From a virus: a stretch of 38,419 bases of DNA. Numbering within the stretch: the first letter of the stretch is position 1; every line of letters begins with the position of its first letter. Positions 8,324 through 16,547 of the stretch are shown in pieces. Under the pieces are notes generated by a model. It was not told the origin of the DNA, did no database searches, and saw only the letters and a program-made list of their open reading frames with translations. The stretch is from the IMG/VR virus record IMGVR_UViG_3300044731_001206, positions 1-38,419 of that record; one strand, 5' to 3'. A program made the position numbers and the translations under genes.

Positions 8324-10272
8324 GCCAGCTCCTCGAGTCCGAACTCGACGTAGTAGACCCCGCGGAACGGCTCAAAGACCTGCCACGACTCGGGGGCGAA
8401 CCGGACCTTGCGGGTCAGGCCATCGACCGGGTCGGTGAAGCTAAACGCCTTGCCGCCTTCCTTGCTGTGCCAGAAGGCCAGCAGCGCATCAAACGCCGCC
8501 TGCCCCATGGGCTCGGTCTGGAGGCGATCATACAGCCGATAGCCCCGGGAGATCCGCGCCTGCGTGTACCGGTAGCCTGCATCCGAGATCGTCGTGTCGG
8601 TCACGTGCACAGCCGCAGGCGCAAACGGGTAGACGACCCGCGCCACGGTGTTGAGCGACCCAGAAGCCGTGCCCTCGGTCAAGACCGGGTAGCTGGCATA
8701 GTCCTCCCACGGCGTAACGCTGGGCACTACAATGCCTTCGTCCCACGTCGTGACGCTGATCGTTTTGGTGGTGTCGTTGCTGAATACGTAGATGCCCTCT
8801 CCGGGGCCCTGCGTAATCCGATTCGCCGTGCCATCGACCACGATGCCGCTGGACGGGTTAAACACACCGTCGACGTTTGTGGTCGCCACAAGGTTGACGC
8901 GCACGCTGTCTACTAGCAGCTCAAGTTCGGCCGGCCCGCCAAGGCCCGTGCCTGGCTGGTCGCGCACAGCCAGCTCCACGGTGTAATCGGTCGCCTCGTT
9001 GACCGTAAAGCTGGCTGCCGCCAATTCGATTTTGGCACCGTTCAGGTAACGCCACAGCTTAGCCACCCCGCCGCCTATGGTCCTGCCGATGTAGGCCACA
9101 TAGCCGGTCGTGGTCGTGCCGTTGCTGCTCGGCGTCGGAGCAGACCCGCGCACAATCAGGCCCGCATGTCGAAAGTGAGACAAACCGTCCGTCCCAGAAG
9201 ACTCCCACTGCACGACGATCTTCGGCGTTTGCGTGCGTGTGTTATTTGCTGGGCGTTGCGACAGAGCTGCCCATTCAGAGTTCACAAATGTCGAATCGCC
9301 CAGCCCCGCGGCCGTGAACTGGATTGCGTCAGCAGGTGACGTGTCGCGTGTAATCTTCCCCTGCGTTTGCCCGGCGGCGCTTTGCAGGTCGTGGTAGAAC
9401 GCCGACTGAAGCGAGCGCCCGGTGGTCCCGAAGTCCGAGGTGTCAAGAAAGCTTGCGCCCTTGTTCAGCCGCAAGAACTCGTCGCGCACCAGCACCGTGT
9501 CGTTTGCCGGGTTGGTGACCGTCCAGGACGTGACCTTTTCGCGCAGCCGGATCGGGAACTCCGGCCCGAAGTTAAGCACGCGGTCTTGGCCGAGCAGGAT
9601 GCCGCCGCGCCCGGTGCCCGTGATTTTGTCTGCCGTGCTATCCGTGATCGGCGGGAACAGATTAAAGTTTTGAAACACCACTCCGTTGACCGTCACATTG
9701 CTGATTGTGCCCGACAGGACGGCGTTGCCTGCCACCGTGGTCACAGTCAGCTTAAGACCGACGGGCTGCTCAAAGTCGGTCGGGATTAAGGCTAACGAAT
9801 AAGGGAACGTGATCAGGTTGGTTCTAAGCCCAGCGTTCCAGCGCACCAAGGAAAAAGTCGCCGAAGATTGAGGCTCGTTGCCTTCGAGCAGGAAGCCGTA
9901 GCCCGTGACGTTGGCGTAATGGACTCCAGACGTAAAGTCGGACGTAAGCACTCCGCCTGTCACGCGGGCCAGGACGCCGATGCACGACAGCAGCGGGCTA
10001 GACGGGATGTTAGACGGGGCGTTCTCGCGCAGGTAAGCCTGGATTCCGACGGACACGTTTTCTTGCAAATACGGCCGCCACAGGAAGCCGCAGGCGGCAT
10101 CGGCCGCCCCTCCCAGCCCGTGCGGGTATGGGTGCCCGTCGTCGTCGAAGTCGCACAGCGTGCCGAACGCAAAGCTGTTGTCCGGCCGGCAGCCCAGCCA
10201 TTGGACCAAGGCCGACCCGTAGTGCGTGCCTCCGGCGTTGAATGGGTCCTGCCTCGGCCAAACCTGCGCCAC
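8320..10272 (-). CDS. M-like minor tail protein fused to a large lectin-like N-terminal region
   Basis: A 650-residue protein starts at GTG 10272 and ends in an ATGA overlap with the L-like gene. The last ~90 residues (GYRLYDRLQTEPMGQAAFDALL, then FWHSKEGGKAFSFTDP, VRFAPESW and YYVEFGLEEL) look like the DUF2460/gpM-type minor tail domain, which alone is about 110 residues. The preceding ~560 residues are beta-rich. The region near 330-520 resembles a ConA-like lectin/glucanase sandwich (HAGLIVRG, GYVAYIG, AKLWRYLNG, DYTVELAV, LLVDSVRV, GIYVFSND). An earlier segment (FEQPVGLKLTVTTVAGNAVLSG) may be another sandwich. This part is less GC-rich than its neighbours (28 of 60 G+C at 9661-9720), suggesting acquired DNA. 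A glycan-binding role at the tip is inferred. Confidence 0.75.
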   Translation of the reverse strand: MAQVWPRQDPFNAGGTHYGSALVQWLGCRPDNSFAFGTLCDFDDDGHPYPHGLGGAADAACGFLWRPYLQENVSVGIQAYLRENAPSNIPSSPLLSCIGVLARVTGGVLTSDFTSGVHYANVTGYGFLLEGNEPQSSATFSLVRWNAGLRTNLITFPYSLALIPTDFEQPVGLKLTVTTVAGNAVLSGTISNVTVNGVVFQNFNLFPPITDSTADKITGTGRGGILLGQDRVLNFGPEFPIRLREKVTSWTVTNPANDTVLVRDEFLRLNKGASFLDTSDFGTTGRSLQSAFYHDLQSAAGQTQGKITRDTSPADAIQFTAAGLGDSTFVNSEWAALSQRPANNTRTQTPKIVVQWESSGTDGLSHFRHAGLIVRGSAPTPSSNGTTTTGYVAYIGRTIGGGVAKLWRYLNGAKIELAAASFTVNEATDYTVELAVRDQPGTGLGGPAELELLVDSVRVNLVATTNVDGVFNPSSGIVVDGTANRITQGPGEGIYVFSNDTTKTISVTTWDEGIVVPSVTPWEDYASYPVLTEGTASGSLNTVARVVYPFAPAAVHVTDTTISDAGYRYTQARISRGYRLYDRLQTEPMGQAAFDALLAFWHSKEGGKAFSFTDPVDGLTRKVRFAPESWQVFEPFRGVYYVEFGLEELA

Positions 10273-10273
10273 G

Positions 10274-12430
10274 TTACACCCTCCCCGAGAGCAGGCCGCG
10301 AAGCTGCGGCGACTTGGCGACCGCTGCCGCGACCAGGTCAGTGAAGCCCCGCGCGTCGTTGGCCAGCAGGTCCACGACCGAGCGTGCGTCCACGGCCTGG
10401 ATCGTCAGGGCCAACGTGTTCCCCCCGCCGCTCGCGCCCTCGACCTGGATGCCCACGTCGCCGTTGCTCATTCGTTTGACCGGGGCGATCAGCTCGGGCC
10501 CGGCTTCGCCGGCCAGGCCGACGCCGCCCCGCATCGGGAACAGCACAGGGCTCGACAAGACCCCGCCCTTGGCAAAGGCCGTGACGGTCTGCCCGCCCTG
10601 GATCACGTTGCCCTTCGCACTGGCAATCGCTGTCGGGAAAGAGCTGGCTGGGTTAAAGAACCCGAAGACCGAGTCCAAAGCCGCGCCGAAGGTTGCCTCG
10701 ATGCCGCGCGCCAGGCGCTGCTGGAGCAGGGCGTAGAGGATCGACCGGCCAAGGTCCTTGAAGGCCTCGCTCGCGCTCTTGGCGCCCTCGCCCATGCGAA
10801 ACAGCGTGTCCGCAATCTGATTCGAGGCCCCTTGGCGGAAGGCCTGCTGCGCTTGCGTAAACGCCGTTTCGAGAGCCACGGCGCTCGACGCCGCCTCTTT
10901 GGCCGCCTTGGCGAAGATCTCGGTCTGCTTGGCCGTGTTCTCGTTAAGCACAGCCTGCGGCGTAGTCGGGGCCTCGGGCGCCACGCCCTGCGCCTTGAGC
11001 TGGTCGTAGGTCTCGACGAGCTTCTGCGCCGCATCGACGCGGCGTTTGTCCGCCTCGGCGGCCTCCCCCTGGGCGGCCAGGTTGGCCGAGACCACGTCGC
11101 CGTACTCGGCTTCGAGCGCCTTAAGCTCCGCAATCAGGGCCGCCCGCTCCTCGCCGACGGCCTGGAAGCCCATCTGGTAGGCGCGGAGCTGGTCGTCGCT
11201 GAGCCCGCCAGCACCGAGCAGCAGCTCGCGCTCGGCCTTTGCCTCGGCCACGTCTAGGCGCTCCAGTTCCACGCGGATCCGCTGGATCCGCTCGGTCGGG
11301 TCGTCAGGCAGCAGCCCGCCCAGGGCCTTGATGATCGGCGCTGCCTGAGCCGCGATGCTGGCGACCACGGCGCCGGCACGCGCCGCCGCCGCCTCGAGCC
11401 AGGCGCCGGCCAGCTCCGCGCCCTGCTGGATCAGCTGCACGACCCCCTGAGGGCCGCCGATGCGCGCGATCGACTCCGCCGCCTGCCTGGCAAGCTGGGC
11501 GCCAACCTGGATGCCGACCTCGGCCAGGGCCTCCACAGAGCCGTAGAACACGCGCGCCAGACCCTCGACCTTCTCCAGGCCACCAGCCGTTTCGATGCCG
11601 CGCAGGATCGCCTCGTTGAGCCTGGTGCCGAACTCGACCCGCAGGTCCGCCAGGGCCCCGCTCAAGCCCTTCATTCGGTTGGTGAACGAGTCCGCCGTGC
11701 GGATCGCGTCGCCCTGGGCGTTCTTCCACCGGTCCATCAGCAGGCTGAGGCGCGCCACCACCTGCTGCTGTGCCGTCATCTCCCCCGAGCTGCGGGCCAG
11801 CCCGAGCCGGAACACCTCCTGCTCGACCTCGGCCGCCGTGAGCCTGGCCCCGAAGCGGTCCAGGGCCTCCGCGTTGCCGACTAGGCCCGAGCGCAGGAGC
11901 TGGAAGGTTTCGGCGTCCTGCTGGTCGAAGAACGACGCCAGGTCGATGCCGAGCTGCGTGACCGTCTTGGCCAGGTCCGTGGCCGTCTCCCGGCTGAACT
12001 GGAGCGACTGGAAGAACTGGCCGAAGTCTGCCAGGCCGGCACGCACTTCCTGGCGACCACGGCCCACGCCGCGGGCCAGGGCGTCGCCGAAGCCGGCCGC
12101 CTCCTCCTCGAGGTCGGCGAACACGACCGAGAAGCGGCTGTTGAGCTCCTGTGCGGTTGCCGCGGCCTCGCTCATCGAGGCCGAGATCTGACGGATTGAG
12201 CTGACGAAGCGGGAGGCAAAGAAAGCCGACACGCCGGCCAGGGCCGCCAGGCCAAACTTGTTGCGGTTCACCCACTCGGAGACCTTGGTCAACGTAATGA
12301 CAACCCTGCGCCCGGCGCCGACGATCAGGTCGAGCGCCCAGCGCCCCTTGCGGCCAAGCTCATCCCAGACAGACGAGGTCTGGTTCTTGACCCGGACCAG
12401 GATCTCCAGCTCTTTGCGAACGTCAGCCAC
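10274..12430 (-). CDS. tape measure protein
   Basis: A 718-residue protein starts at GTG 12430, overlapping the frameshifted chaperone product's TGA. It spans the tail lumen during assembly and sets tail length; at about 1.5 angstrom per residue the tail would be a little over 100 nm (inferred). It is mostly helical and Ala/Glu/Gln-rich. A hydrophobic stretch is at FGLAALAGVSAFFASRFV near residue 60, with more Ala-rich segments centrally. SEAFKDLGRSILYALLQQRL resembles the C-terminal helices common in tape measure proteins, followed by GGQTVTAFAKGGVL and AGEAGPELIAPVKR, a motif frequent near their C-termini. Position right after the G/GT pair is diagnostic. Confidence 0.9.
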   Translation of the reverse strand: MADVRKELEILVRVKNQTSSVWDELGRKGRWALDLIVGAGRRVVITLTKVSEWVNRNKFGLAALAGVSAFFASRFVSSIRQISASMSEAAATAQELNSRFSVVFADLEEEAAGFGDALARGVGRGRQEVRAGLADFGQFFQSLQFSRETATDLAKTVTQLGIDLASFFDQQDAETFQLLRSGLVGNAEALDRFGARLTAAEVEQEVFRLGLARSSGEMTAQQQVVARLSLLMDRWKNAQGDAIRTADSFTNRMKGLSGALADLRVEFGTRLNEAILRGIETAGGLEKVEGLARVFYGSVEALAEVGIQVGAQLARQAAESIARIGGPQGVVQLIQQGAELAGAWLEAAAARAGAVVASIAAQAAPIIKALGGLLPDDPTERIQRIRVELERLDVAEAKAERELLLGAGGLSDDQLRAYQMGFQAVGEERAALIAELKALEAEYGDVVSANLAAQGEAAEADKRRVDAAQKLVETYDQLKAQGVAPEAPTTPQAVLNENTAKQTEIFAKAAKEAASSAVALETAFTQAQQAFRQGASNQIADTLFRMGEGAKSASEAFKDLGRSILYALLQQRLARGIEATFGAALDSVFGFFNPASSFPTAIASAKGNVIQGGQTVTAFAKGGVLSSPVLFPMRGGVGLAGEAGPELIAPVKRMSNGDVGIQVEGASGGGNTLALTIQAVDARSVVDLLANDARGFTDLVAAAVAKSPQLRGLLSGRV

Positions 12431-13294
12431 GGCCGTACAGCGCCTTCCGGCGCGCCTCCTCCTTGGCCTTCGCTTCCGCGTGACTCGAGCCGCCAGCCTC
12501 CCGGCGCTCCTTCTGCGCCTCCCACCAGGCGCGCTCCCCGTCCACGAGCACGACGGCCTCGGCCCAGCCCGCCGACTGGTCGAGCCAGCCGCCGGCTGCC
12601 GGGAGCACCTGGCGCCCGTGGTACTGGGTGTAGGTCGTCATCAGCCTGTGCAGTCGCGCTTGGTCGGGCCCGTCGGCCGCCTGGATCTCTTGCCCCGGGC
12701 AGCGAAGCCGCGGGGCCCGCCCGGAGCCGCCGCACACCGTGCAGTCGGCCCCAGGGCACTCAAGGCACTGAGACCACCACACGGCGCGCGGCGCCGGGGC
12801 TTCGCAGCCCCAGGCCTCGCGCGTAGCGGAGTCGCGCCAGGAGCACGTGCGGCAGTCGGGGCCGGGGGAACCGAGGTCCCCCCAGATGCTGGCGACCGCC
12901 GCCTGGATCAGTTTTTTTCGGCCGGGGCCAAACGGCCGCGCTCGGTGATGGCGTTGGCCAGCTCGGTCCGCCATTCGGAGTCCAGGCGGTCGAGGCACAC
13001 GTCGGTCACGTGCCGCGGGTGCCCCTTGATCGCCTCGAACGGCACTTCGGCGCCGGCGGCGTCGCGGAAGTTCGACCAGCCGACCAGCCCGAGGCGGAGG
13101 ATGCGGAGCTTCTGAGATCCGACGTTGATCCCGAGGTCCTCGCCGCGGCGCACCGCAAGCGAGTCCTCGAGGTCGGCCTGTTCCCCCACCGTGAGGCTGC
13201 GCAGGCGGAAAACCGTCTGCTGCTCGGGCGGCAGGGTGCGATCGCACTCCAGGACGTAGTCGAACTCCTGGCGCGGGTTCAGAGCGATGGGCAT
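12423..13294 (-). CDS. tail assembly chaperone GT, product of programmed -1 frameshift
   Basis: The GT-type product is made when ribosomes translating the 13294 frame slip back one base on A AAA AAC at 12917-12911 and continue to TGA at 12425-12423. That adds about 162 residues to the 128 of G, about 290 in total. The extension begins LIQAAVASIWGDLG. It carries clustered cysteines (CRTC, WGC, QCLECPGADCTVCGGSG, LRC) that look able to bind zinc, then a charged helical end (EAQKERREAGGSSHAEAKAK). In lambda, gpG and gpGT hold the tape measure protein while tube subunits polymerise; both products sit just upstream of it, as here. The coordinates span both frames; this is not one uninterrupted reading frame. 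Confidence 0.8.
12908..13294 (-). CDS. tail assembly chaperone G (unshifted product)
   Basis: A 128-residue protein starts at ATG 13294 and ends AEKN before TGA at 12910. It begins PIALNPRQEFDYVLECDRTLP and continues VFRLRSLTVGEQADLEDSL, a pattern seen in tail tube-associated chaperones. It lies between the tail tube gene, 3 bases upstream, and the tape measure gene, the universal place for G-type chaperones in siphophages. The last sense codons GAA AAA AAC form the slippery site, so most ribosomes would end here and a minority would make the longer GT form. No catalytic motif is present or expected. Confidence 0.82.
   Translation of the reverse strand: MPIALNPRQEFDYVLECDRTLPPEQQTVFRLRSLTVGEQADLEDSLAVRRGEDLGINVGSQKLRILRLGLVGWSNFRDAAGAEVPFEAIKGHPRHVTDVCLDRLDSEWRTELANAITERGRLAPAEKN
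12911..12917 (-). promoter_or_regulatory. -1 frameshift slippery heptamer A AAA AAC
   Basis: On the minus strand the reading-frame codons are GAA AAA AAC TGA, giving the canonical X-XXY-YYZ heptamer directly before the stop. After slipping to AAA AAA the next codon is CTG. The site lies in a run of seven A in a GC-rich genome. No stimulatory pseudoknot was worked out. Confidence 0.85.
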
Positions 13295-13297
13295 GGA

Positions 13298-14554
13298 TCA
13301 GGTGTGGAAGAGGATGAAGTCGTTGTCCACGCCGGCCGTGTTCTTGGCCACGCCGTGAATCAGGCCCGTGGTCAGGCGGAAGTTCGCTTCCCAGGTCGCA
13401 CGCTGCGCCACGACCCCGCGCTGAAGGTTCCCGATCTGGGCGTGGTCGGCCTTCACGCGGAAACGGTTGTACTGCGACGAGCCCCAGGCCGTGTTGAAGC
13501 GGACCACCGTGCCAGCCAGCATCTTCTCGGGGAAGTTGTAGGTCAAGGCACCGGGCTGCTCGACCGTCAGCGACATCGAGGGCTCGCGGTTGTTGACCAC
13601 GCAGGCAAGGTAACCGTTGGTTCCGTTCGCGCTTTCGCGCATCTCCAGCTGGTTGCCGAGGCTGATCTGCGCCTGCTGGAAAACGAAGTCGGAACCCGAG
13701 AGCGTGGTCGCGCCGTCGCTGATCGTGGCGCCGGCATTCACGTAGCTCGGCGGGGTGTACGTCGTGTAGACGTTGGCCGCCATGCTGTCGAGCATCGAGG
13801 AATTGCCCCAGCTATCATAGATGCCCCGGAAGGTGAACCGCAGGACGGCGCGGTCGTGGACGCGGAGGTCGATCTCGACGGTGCCGCGGGCGCCGTAGAG
13901 GATCATCAGCTCACTGTCGTTGTAGAAGTAGATCGTCGCGGTCGGGTTCGTCGTGGCGTTGCCCGTGGTGACAGGCATCCAGGCGTAGCCGATGGTCGCG
14001 CCCCCGAGCTGGGTCGAGGTGCCTCCGCTGATCGAGGTGAACGTGGCCCCCGAGCGGCTGCCCGTCACGGTCAGGTTGCCGGTGAAGGCGGCCGACGGGT
14101 CGCGCACCCAGACCTCGGTGGCGCCGGTGTACCAGTCCGAGATGGCCACGGCCGTTCGGCCCGAGGTCGCCTCGGTCAGCGTCTCGCCGTGCTGGATCGG
14201 GCCGCCCGTGATCGTGCCGCTGGTCACACCCAGCGAGAACAGGGCTTCGATCTCGAAGCCGCAGGCGCGAAGCAGCCGGCTCCACTGCGGGGCCGCCGTC
14301 CAGCTCGACGAGTTGCGCGTGTCGCCCGCCAGCTCGACGGAGAACCGCAGCTCCGCAGCCTGGGTGGCGCGGAAGTCCGGGTTGATGCCGAAGCTCTCGC
14401 GCACGAGGTTCCGCGGGAACACGTTGGGCAGGAACTCCAGCTCGGGCTCCATGACCCGAACGAGGTCGGCCGCGGCAAAGCTGGTGGCCTCGGTGCCCTC
14501 GGCGGATTCGAGCTTGACCGCGATTTGCTGTTTGAGGTGGATGACGGGGGCCAT
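13298..14554 (-). CDS. major tail tube protein
   Basis: A 418-residue protein starts at ATG 14554, three bases after the terminator gene. It would polymerise as stacked hexamer rings to form the non-contractile tube. The N-terminus (HLKQQIAVKLESAEGTEATSF) is typical of tube proteins, which begin with a strand, a loop and 'E-T-G/T'. The rest is predicted beta-rich, with STQLGGATIGYAWMPVTTGN and LRFTFRGIYDSWGNSSML. It is longer than minimal tube proteins, so one or two surface-decorating insertions are likely in the central Thr/Ser/Gly-rich part (SLGVTSGTITGG to GGTSTQLGG). Neighbours are the tail terminator before and the chaperones after it. Confidence 0.85.
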   Translation of the reverse strand: MAPVIHLKQQIAVKLESAEGTEATSFAAADLVRVMEPELEFLPNVFPRNLVRESFGINPDFRATQAAELRFSVELAGDTRNSSSWTAAPQWSRLLRACGFEIEALFSLGVTSGTITGGPIQHGETLTEATSGRTAVAISDWYTGATEVWVRDPSAAFTGNLTVTGSRSGATFTSISGGTSTQLGGATIGYAWMPVTTGNATTNPTATIYFYNDSELMILYGARGTVEIDLRVHDRAVLRFTFRGIYDSWGNSSMLDSMAANVYTTYTPPSYVNAGATISDGATTLSGSDFVFQQAQISLGNQLEMRESANGTNGYLACVVNNREPSMSLTVEQPGALTYNFPEKMLAGTVVRFNTAWGSSQYNRFRVKADHAQIGNLQRGVVAQRATWEANFRLTTGLIHGVAKNTAGVDNDFILFHT

Positions 14555-14557
14555 GGT

Positions 14558-16144
14558 TCAGATGGGGGTCGTTTGGTCGAAGATCGGGGTCCGGTAGTGG
14601 ATCTCCCACTCCATCTCGGCGCCGGCCAGCGAGTTCTGGTCGAGCTCGAACGCAAAGTCCGTGCTGACGTGCTGCACGTCGATGCACAGGCCTTTGAGCT
14701 GCGGGTCCGCAAACAGGGCTTTGCGGATGTCCGCCTCGGTCTCCAGCACGCGCTGCTGGATACTACCGTCGCCCTGGCTACCCTGGTGCATGAAGGCGAT
14801 CGTGACGCGCAGCCGTCCCGTGGTTGCGTCGGTCATCATCTCGCCGCGGTCAGCGTACTCCGTGCCCTGCGGCACGATTGTGAAGGCCGGATAGGGGCCT
14901 TCCATCAGGCCGGCCAGCCCGCGGCGCACAGCCTGCGGGGTGTGGTAGTAGCTCGCGCCCTTGACCACGTTGGTCAGGCGGACCTCCAGCTCCCGCAGGA
15001 TCTGCTCCGAGACCGGCGGCGCCACCGGCTCCAAGCCGGCAGCGCCCACCAGCCACTCCGCAGCCATGCGGAAAGCGTCCTGGTCGTCCTTCGCCGTGTG
15101 CGTCTCGCCGTAGCCGCCCGCACTCGAGTCCTGGAAGACCAGGCGGCAGTTCGTCTGCCACCATTCGGGGTCCAGTTGCCTGAGCCGCCGATAGAGGATG
15201 GCCATGTGCCACCCGTCGTGGAAGGCCGTGATCTTGTCCGAGATCACAGGCTGGTCCGAGCCGTTGAACGCGAAGTCCGCCTCGGTCGCAGCCGGAGTCA
15301 GCCCCGAGAACACAGGCCCAGGGCTGTAGAGGAAGCCCCGCTGGGTCGCGTTCAGCGCTTGGACCCCGGGGTATAGGGTTTGGTTGATCCCGTAGCTCAG
15401 CGGCGAGAACCGCACCTGGTAGACGCTGAACGTGTCCGAGCCGCCCAGGGCCGGGTTGGCCACCTGGTTGACCGGGTTGGATTGCTTCGGCGCCCACTGC
15501 TGCGGCACAGCCCCGGTGCCGGACTGCTTGTGCGCCGACCACCAGGCGTGCGCCTGGAGCACGATGAAGCCCGCGGTCCGGGTCGAGATCCCGGCCCGGA
15601 ACTGCCCCGCCGGCGTGATGGCCGTGTCCGCCCAGTTGGGGCCCAGGGCGACCCACATCGCCGGGGCCGAGCCGCCCGAGCGCCCGGCCGTGAAGATCTT
15701 GTCCGGGTTGATCCCGATCGTCGCCGAGTTCTCCTTGAGGTACTGCACCGCGTGGCACGCAGACTTCATGCAGTTGGGGAACCCGGGGTCGTTCCAGTGC
15801 GCCTGCTCCGGCGGCGTCGTGATCAGCGGCGGGTCGAACGTGCCCGCGCCAGGCGGCCCGCCATCAGCCACGTCCTTCGTCTGGCACGTGTTGGCGTAGA
15901 CCACGACGCAGCCCCGCGTCAGGGCCTCGAACAGCAGCACCTGCGCCGTGTCGATCGTGGCCGGGATCGTGCCGCCGATGAAGCCAGGGTTCTCGAACCA
16001 CAGCAGCACCGGGTACCCGCCGGCCGGCGCCGGCAGGGTGGGGAAGAAGATCGACAGGCGCTCCGTCGCCGTCGCCGTGACGAACGTGGACGTGTAGGTC
16101 ACGTTCGTGTAGGTCGGGCTCGGGGCCCAGGACGCAAGCGGCAT
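14558..16144 (-). CDS. alpha/beta-hydrolase (esterase-like) fused to tail terminator
   Basis: A 528-residue two-part protein starts at ATG 16144, TAATG-linked to a 13-codon mini frame. Residues ~1-370 look like a serine hydrolase of the alpha/beta fold: GGYPVLLWFENPGF as an early strand and oxyanion loop, RGCVVVYANT, then the nucleophile elbow IFTAGRSGGSAP with S156. Candidate acid D310 (AFHDGWHM) and base H349 (YGETHTAKDD) fall in the usual order. Residues ~378-528 (SEQILRELEVRLTNVVKG, then GPYPAFTIVPQGTEYADRGEM and EWEIHYRTPIFDQ) match tail terminator/completion proteins of about 150 residues that cap the tube and join the head. Gene position fits a terminator. A deacetylase or feruloyl-type esterase on the neck is inferred; its substrate is unknown. 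Confidence 0.8.
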   Translation of the reverse strand: MPLASWAPSPTYTNVTYTSTFVTATATERLSIFFPTLPAPAGGYPVLLWFENPGFIGGTIPATIDTAQVLLFEALTRGCVVVYANTCQTKDVADGGPPGAGTFDPPLITTPPEQAHWNDPGFPNCMKSACHAVQYLKENSATIGINPDKIFTAGRSGGSAPAMWVALGPNWADTAITPAGQFRAGISTRTAGFIVLQAHAWWSAHKQSGTGAVPQQWAPKQSNPVNQVANPALGGSDTFSVYQVRFSPLSYGINQTLYPGVQALNATQRGFLYSPGPVFSGLTPAATEADFAFNGSDQPVISDKITAFHDGWHMAILYRRLRQLDPEWWQTNCRLVFQDSSAGGYGETHTAKDDQDAFRMAAEWLVGAAGLEPVAPPVSEQILRELEVRLTNVVKGASYYHTPQAVRRGLAGLMEGPYPAFTIVPQGTEYADRGEMMTDATTGRLRVTIAFMHQGSQGDGSIQQRVLETEADIRKALFADPQLKGLCIDVQHVSTDFAFELDQNSLAGAEMEWEIHYRTPIFDQTTPI

Positions 16145-16200
16145 TAGGTCGCCTCCTGGCGCCCAGAAGCGCAGTTAAACGGCATTAGAGCGCCTCCTCG
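16136..16200. repeat. duplicated 24-bp gene-junction sequence enclosing a 13-codon mini frame
   Basis: Copies at 16136-16159 and 16177-16200 match at 20 of 24 bases. On the minus strand each reads AGGAGGCG, two bases, then CTAATGCCG, so each has an SD-like block, a stop and an ATG. Between them 16185-16144 encodes MPFNCASGRQEAT and stops exactly at the next ATG. It looks like a scar of the event that placed the hydrolase before the terminator. Confidence 0.6.
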
Positions 16201-16547
16201 AGCACAGCGACCGCCTGCCAGCGCGGCCCCGCGGGGGCGCCAGAGCGGAACTCCAGGAAGTGGACCAGAAGCGGCGACTCGCCAGGCGGGGCCCACAGCA
16301 CGGGCTGCGCCCCGCCGAGGCTGGACTCCCAGGTGTTGAGCAACGCCGCGTGCTCCGCCGTGGTCAGCAGGTCCCAGCCCACGGCCCAGCGGCGCACCTC
16401 GCGCTTCGACGTGGTCACGCTCACCGTCTGCGAGCTGGCGCGGGTCTGCACCATGCCCTCGGCGCGCGAGGATGACAGCTCGCGGCGGTAGTTCTGCGGC
16501 TCGACCCGGGCCGGGTTGACCGTCAGCGGCAGCGCAGGGTTAGCCAC
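16185..16547 (-). CDS. hypothetical tail-junction protein with M-like sequence pattern
   Basis: A 120-residue protein starts at ATG 16547 and overlaps the neck gene's end by 8 bases. The pattern REVRRWAVGWDLLTTAEHAALL, then NTWESSLGGAQPVLWAPPGES, LLVHFLEF and RWQAVAVLEEAL resembles the compact domain of minor tail protein M/DUF2460, where an aligned 'W..LT..E...L..F' precedes a strand, 'W.PPG' and a C-terminal strand. It lies between the gp10-like neck gene and the terminator, where siphophages often carry one extra completion protein. It could be that completion protein or an M-fold paralogue. The family is not certain. Confidence 0.6.
   Translation of the reverse strand: MANPALPLTVNPARVEPQNYRRELSSSRAEGMVQTRASSQTVSVTTSKREVRRWAVGWDLLTTAEHAALLNTWESSLGGAQPVLWAPPGESPLLVHFLEFRSGAPAGPRWQAVAVLEEAL

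Noticed and set aside
13010-15376. A 788-codon plus-strand open frame opposite the tail tube and terminator genes.
   Set aside because: GC-rich coding DNA gives long antisense frames; its product is Arg/Gly/Val-rich with no recognisable motif, while the minus strand carries clear tail proteins.
16144-16185. The 13-codon mini frame as a real gene.
   Set aside because: Too short to support a product; treated as part of the duplicated junction, though a coupling role is left open.
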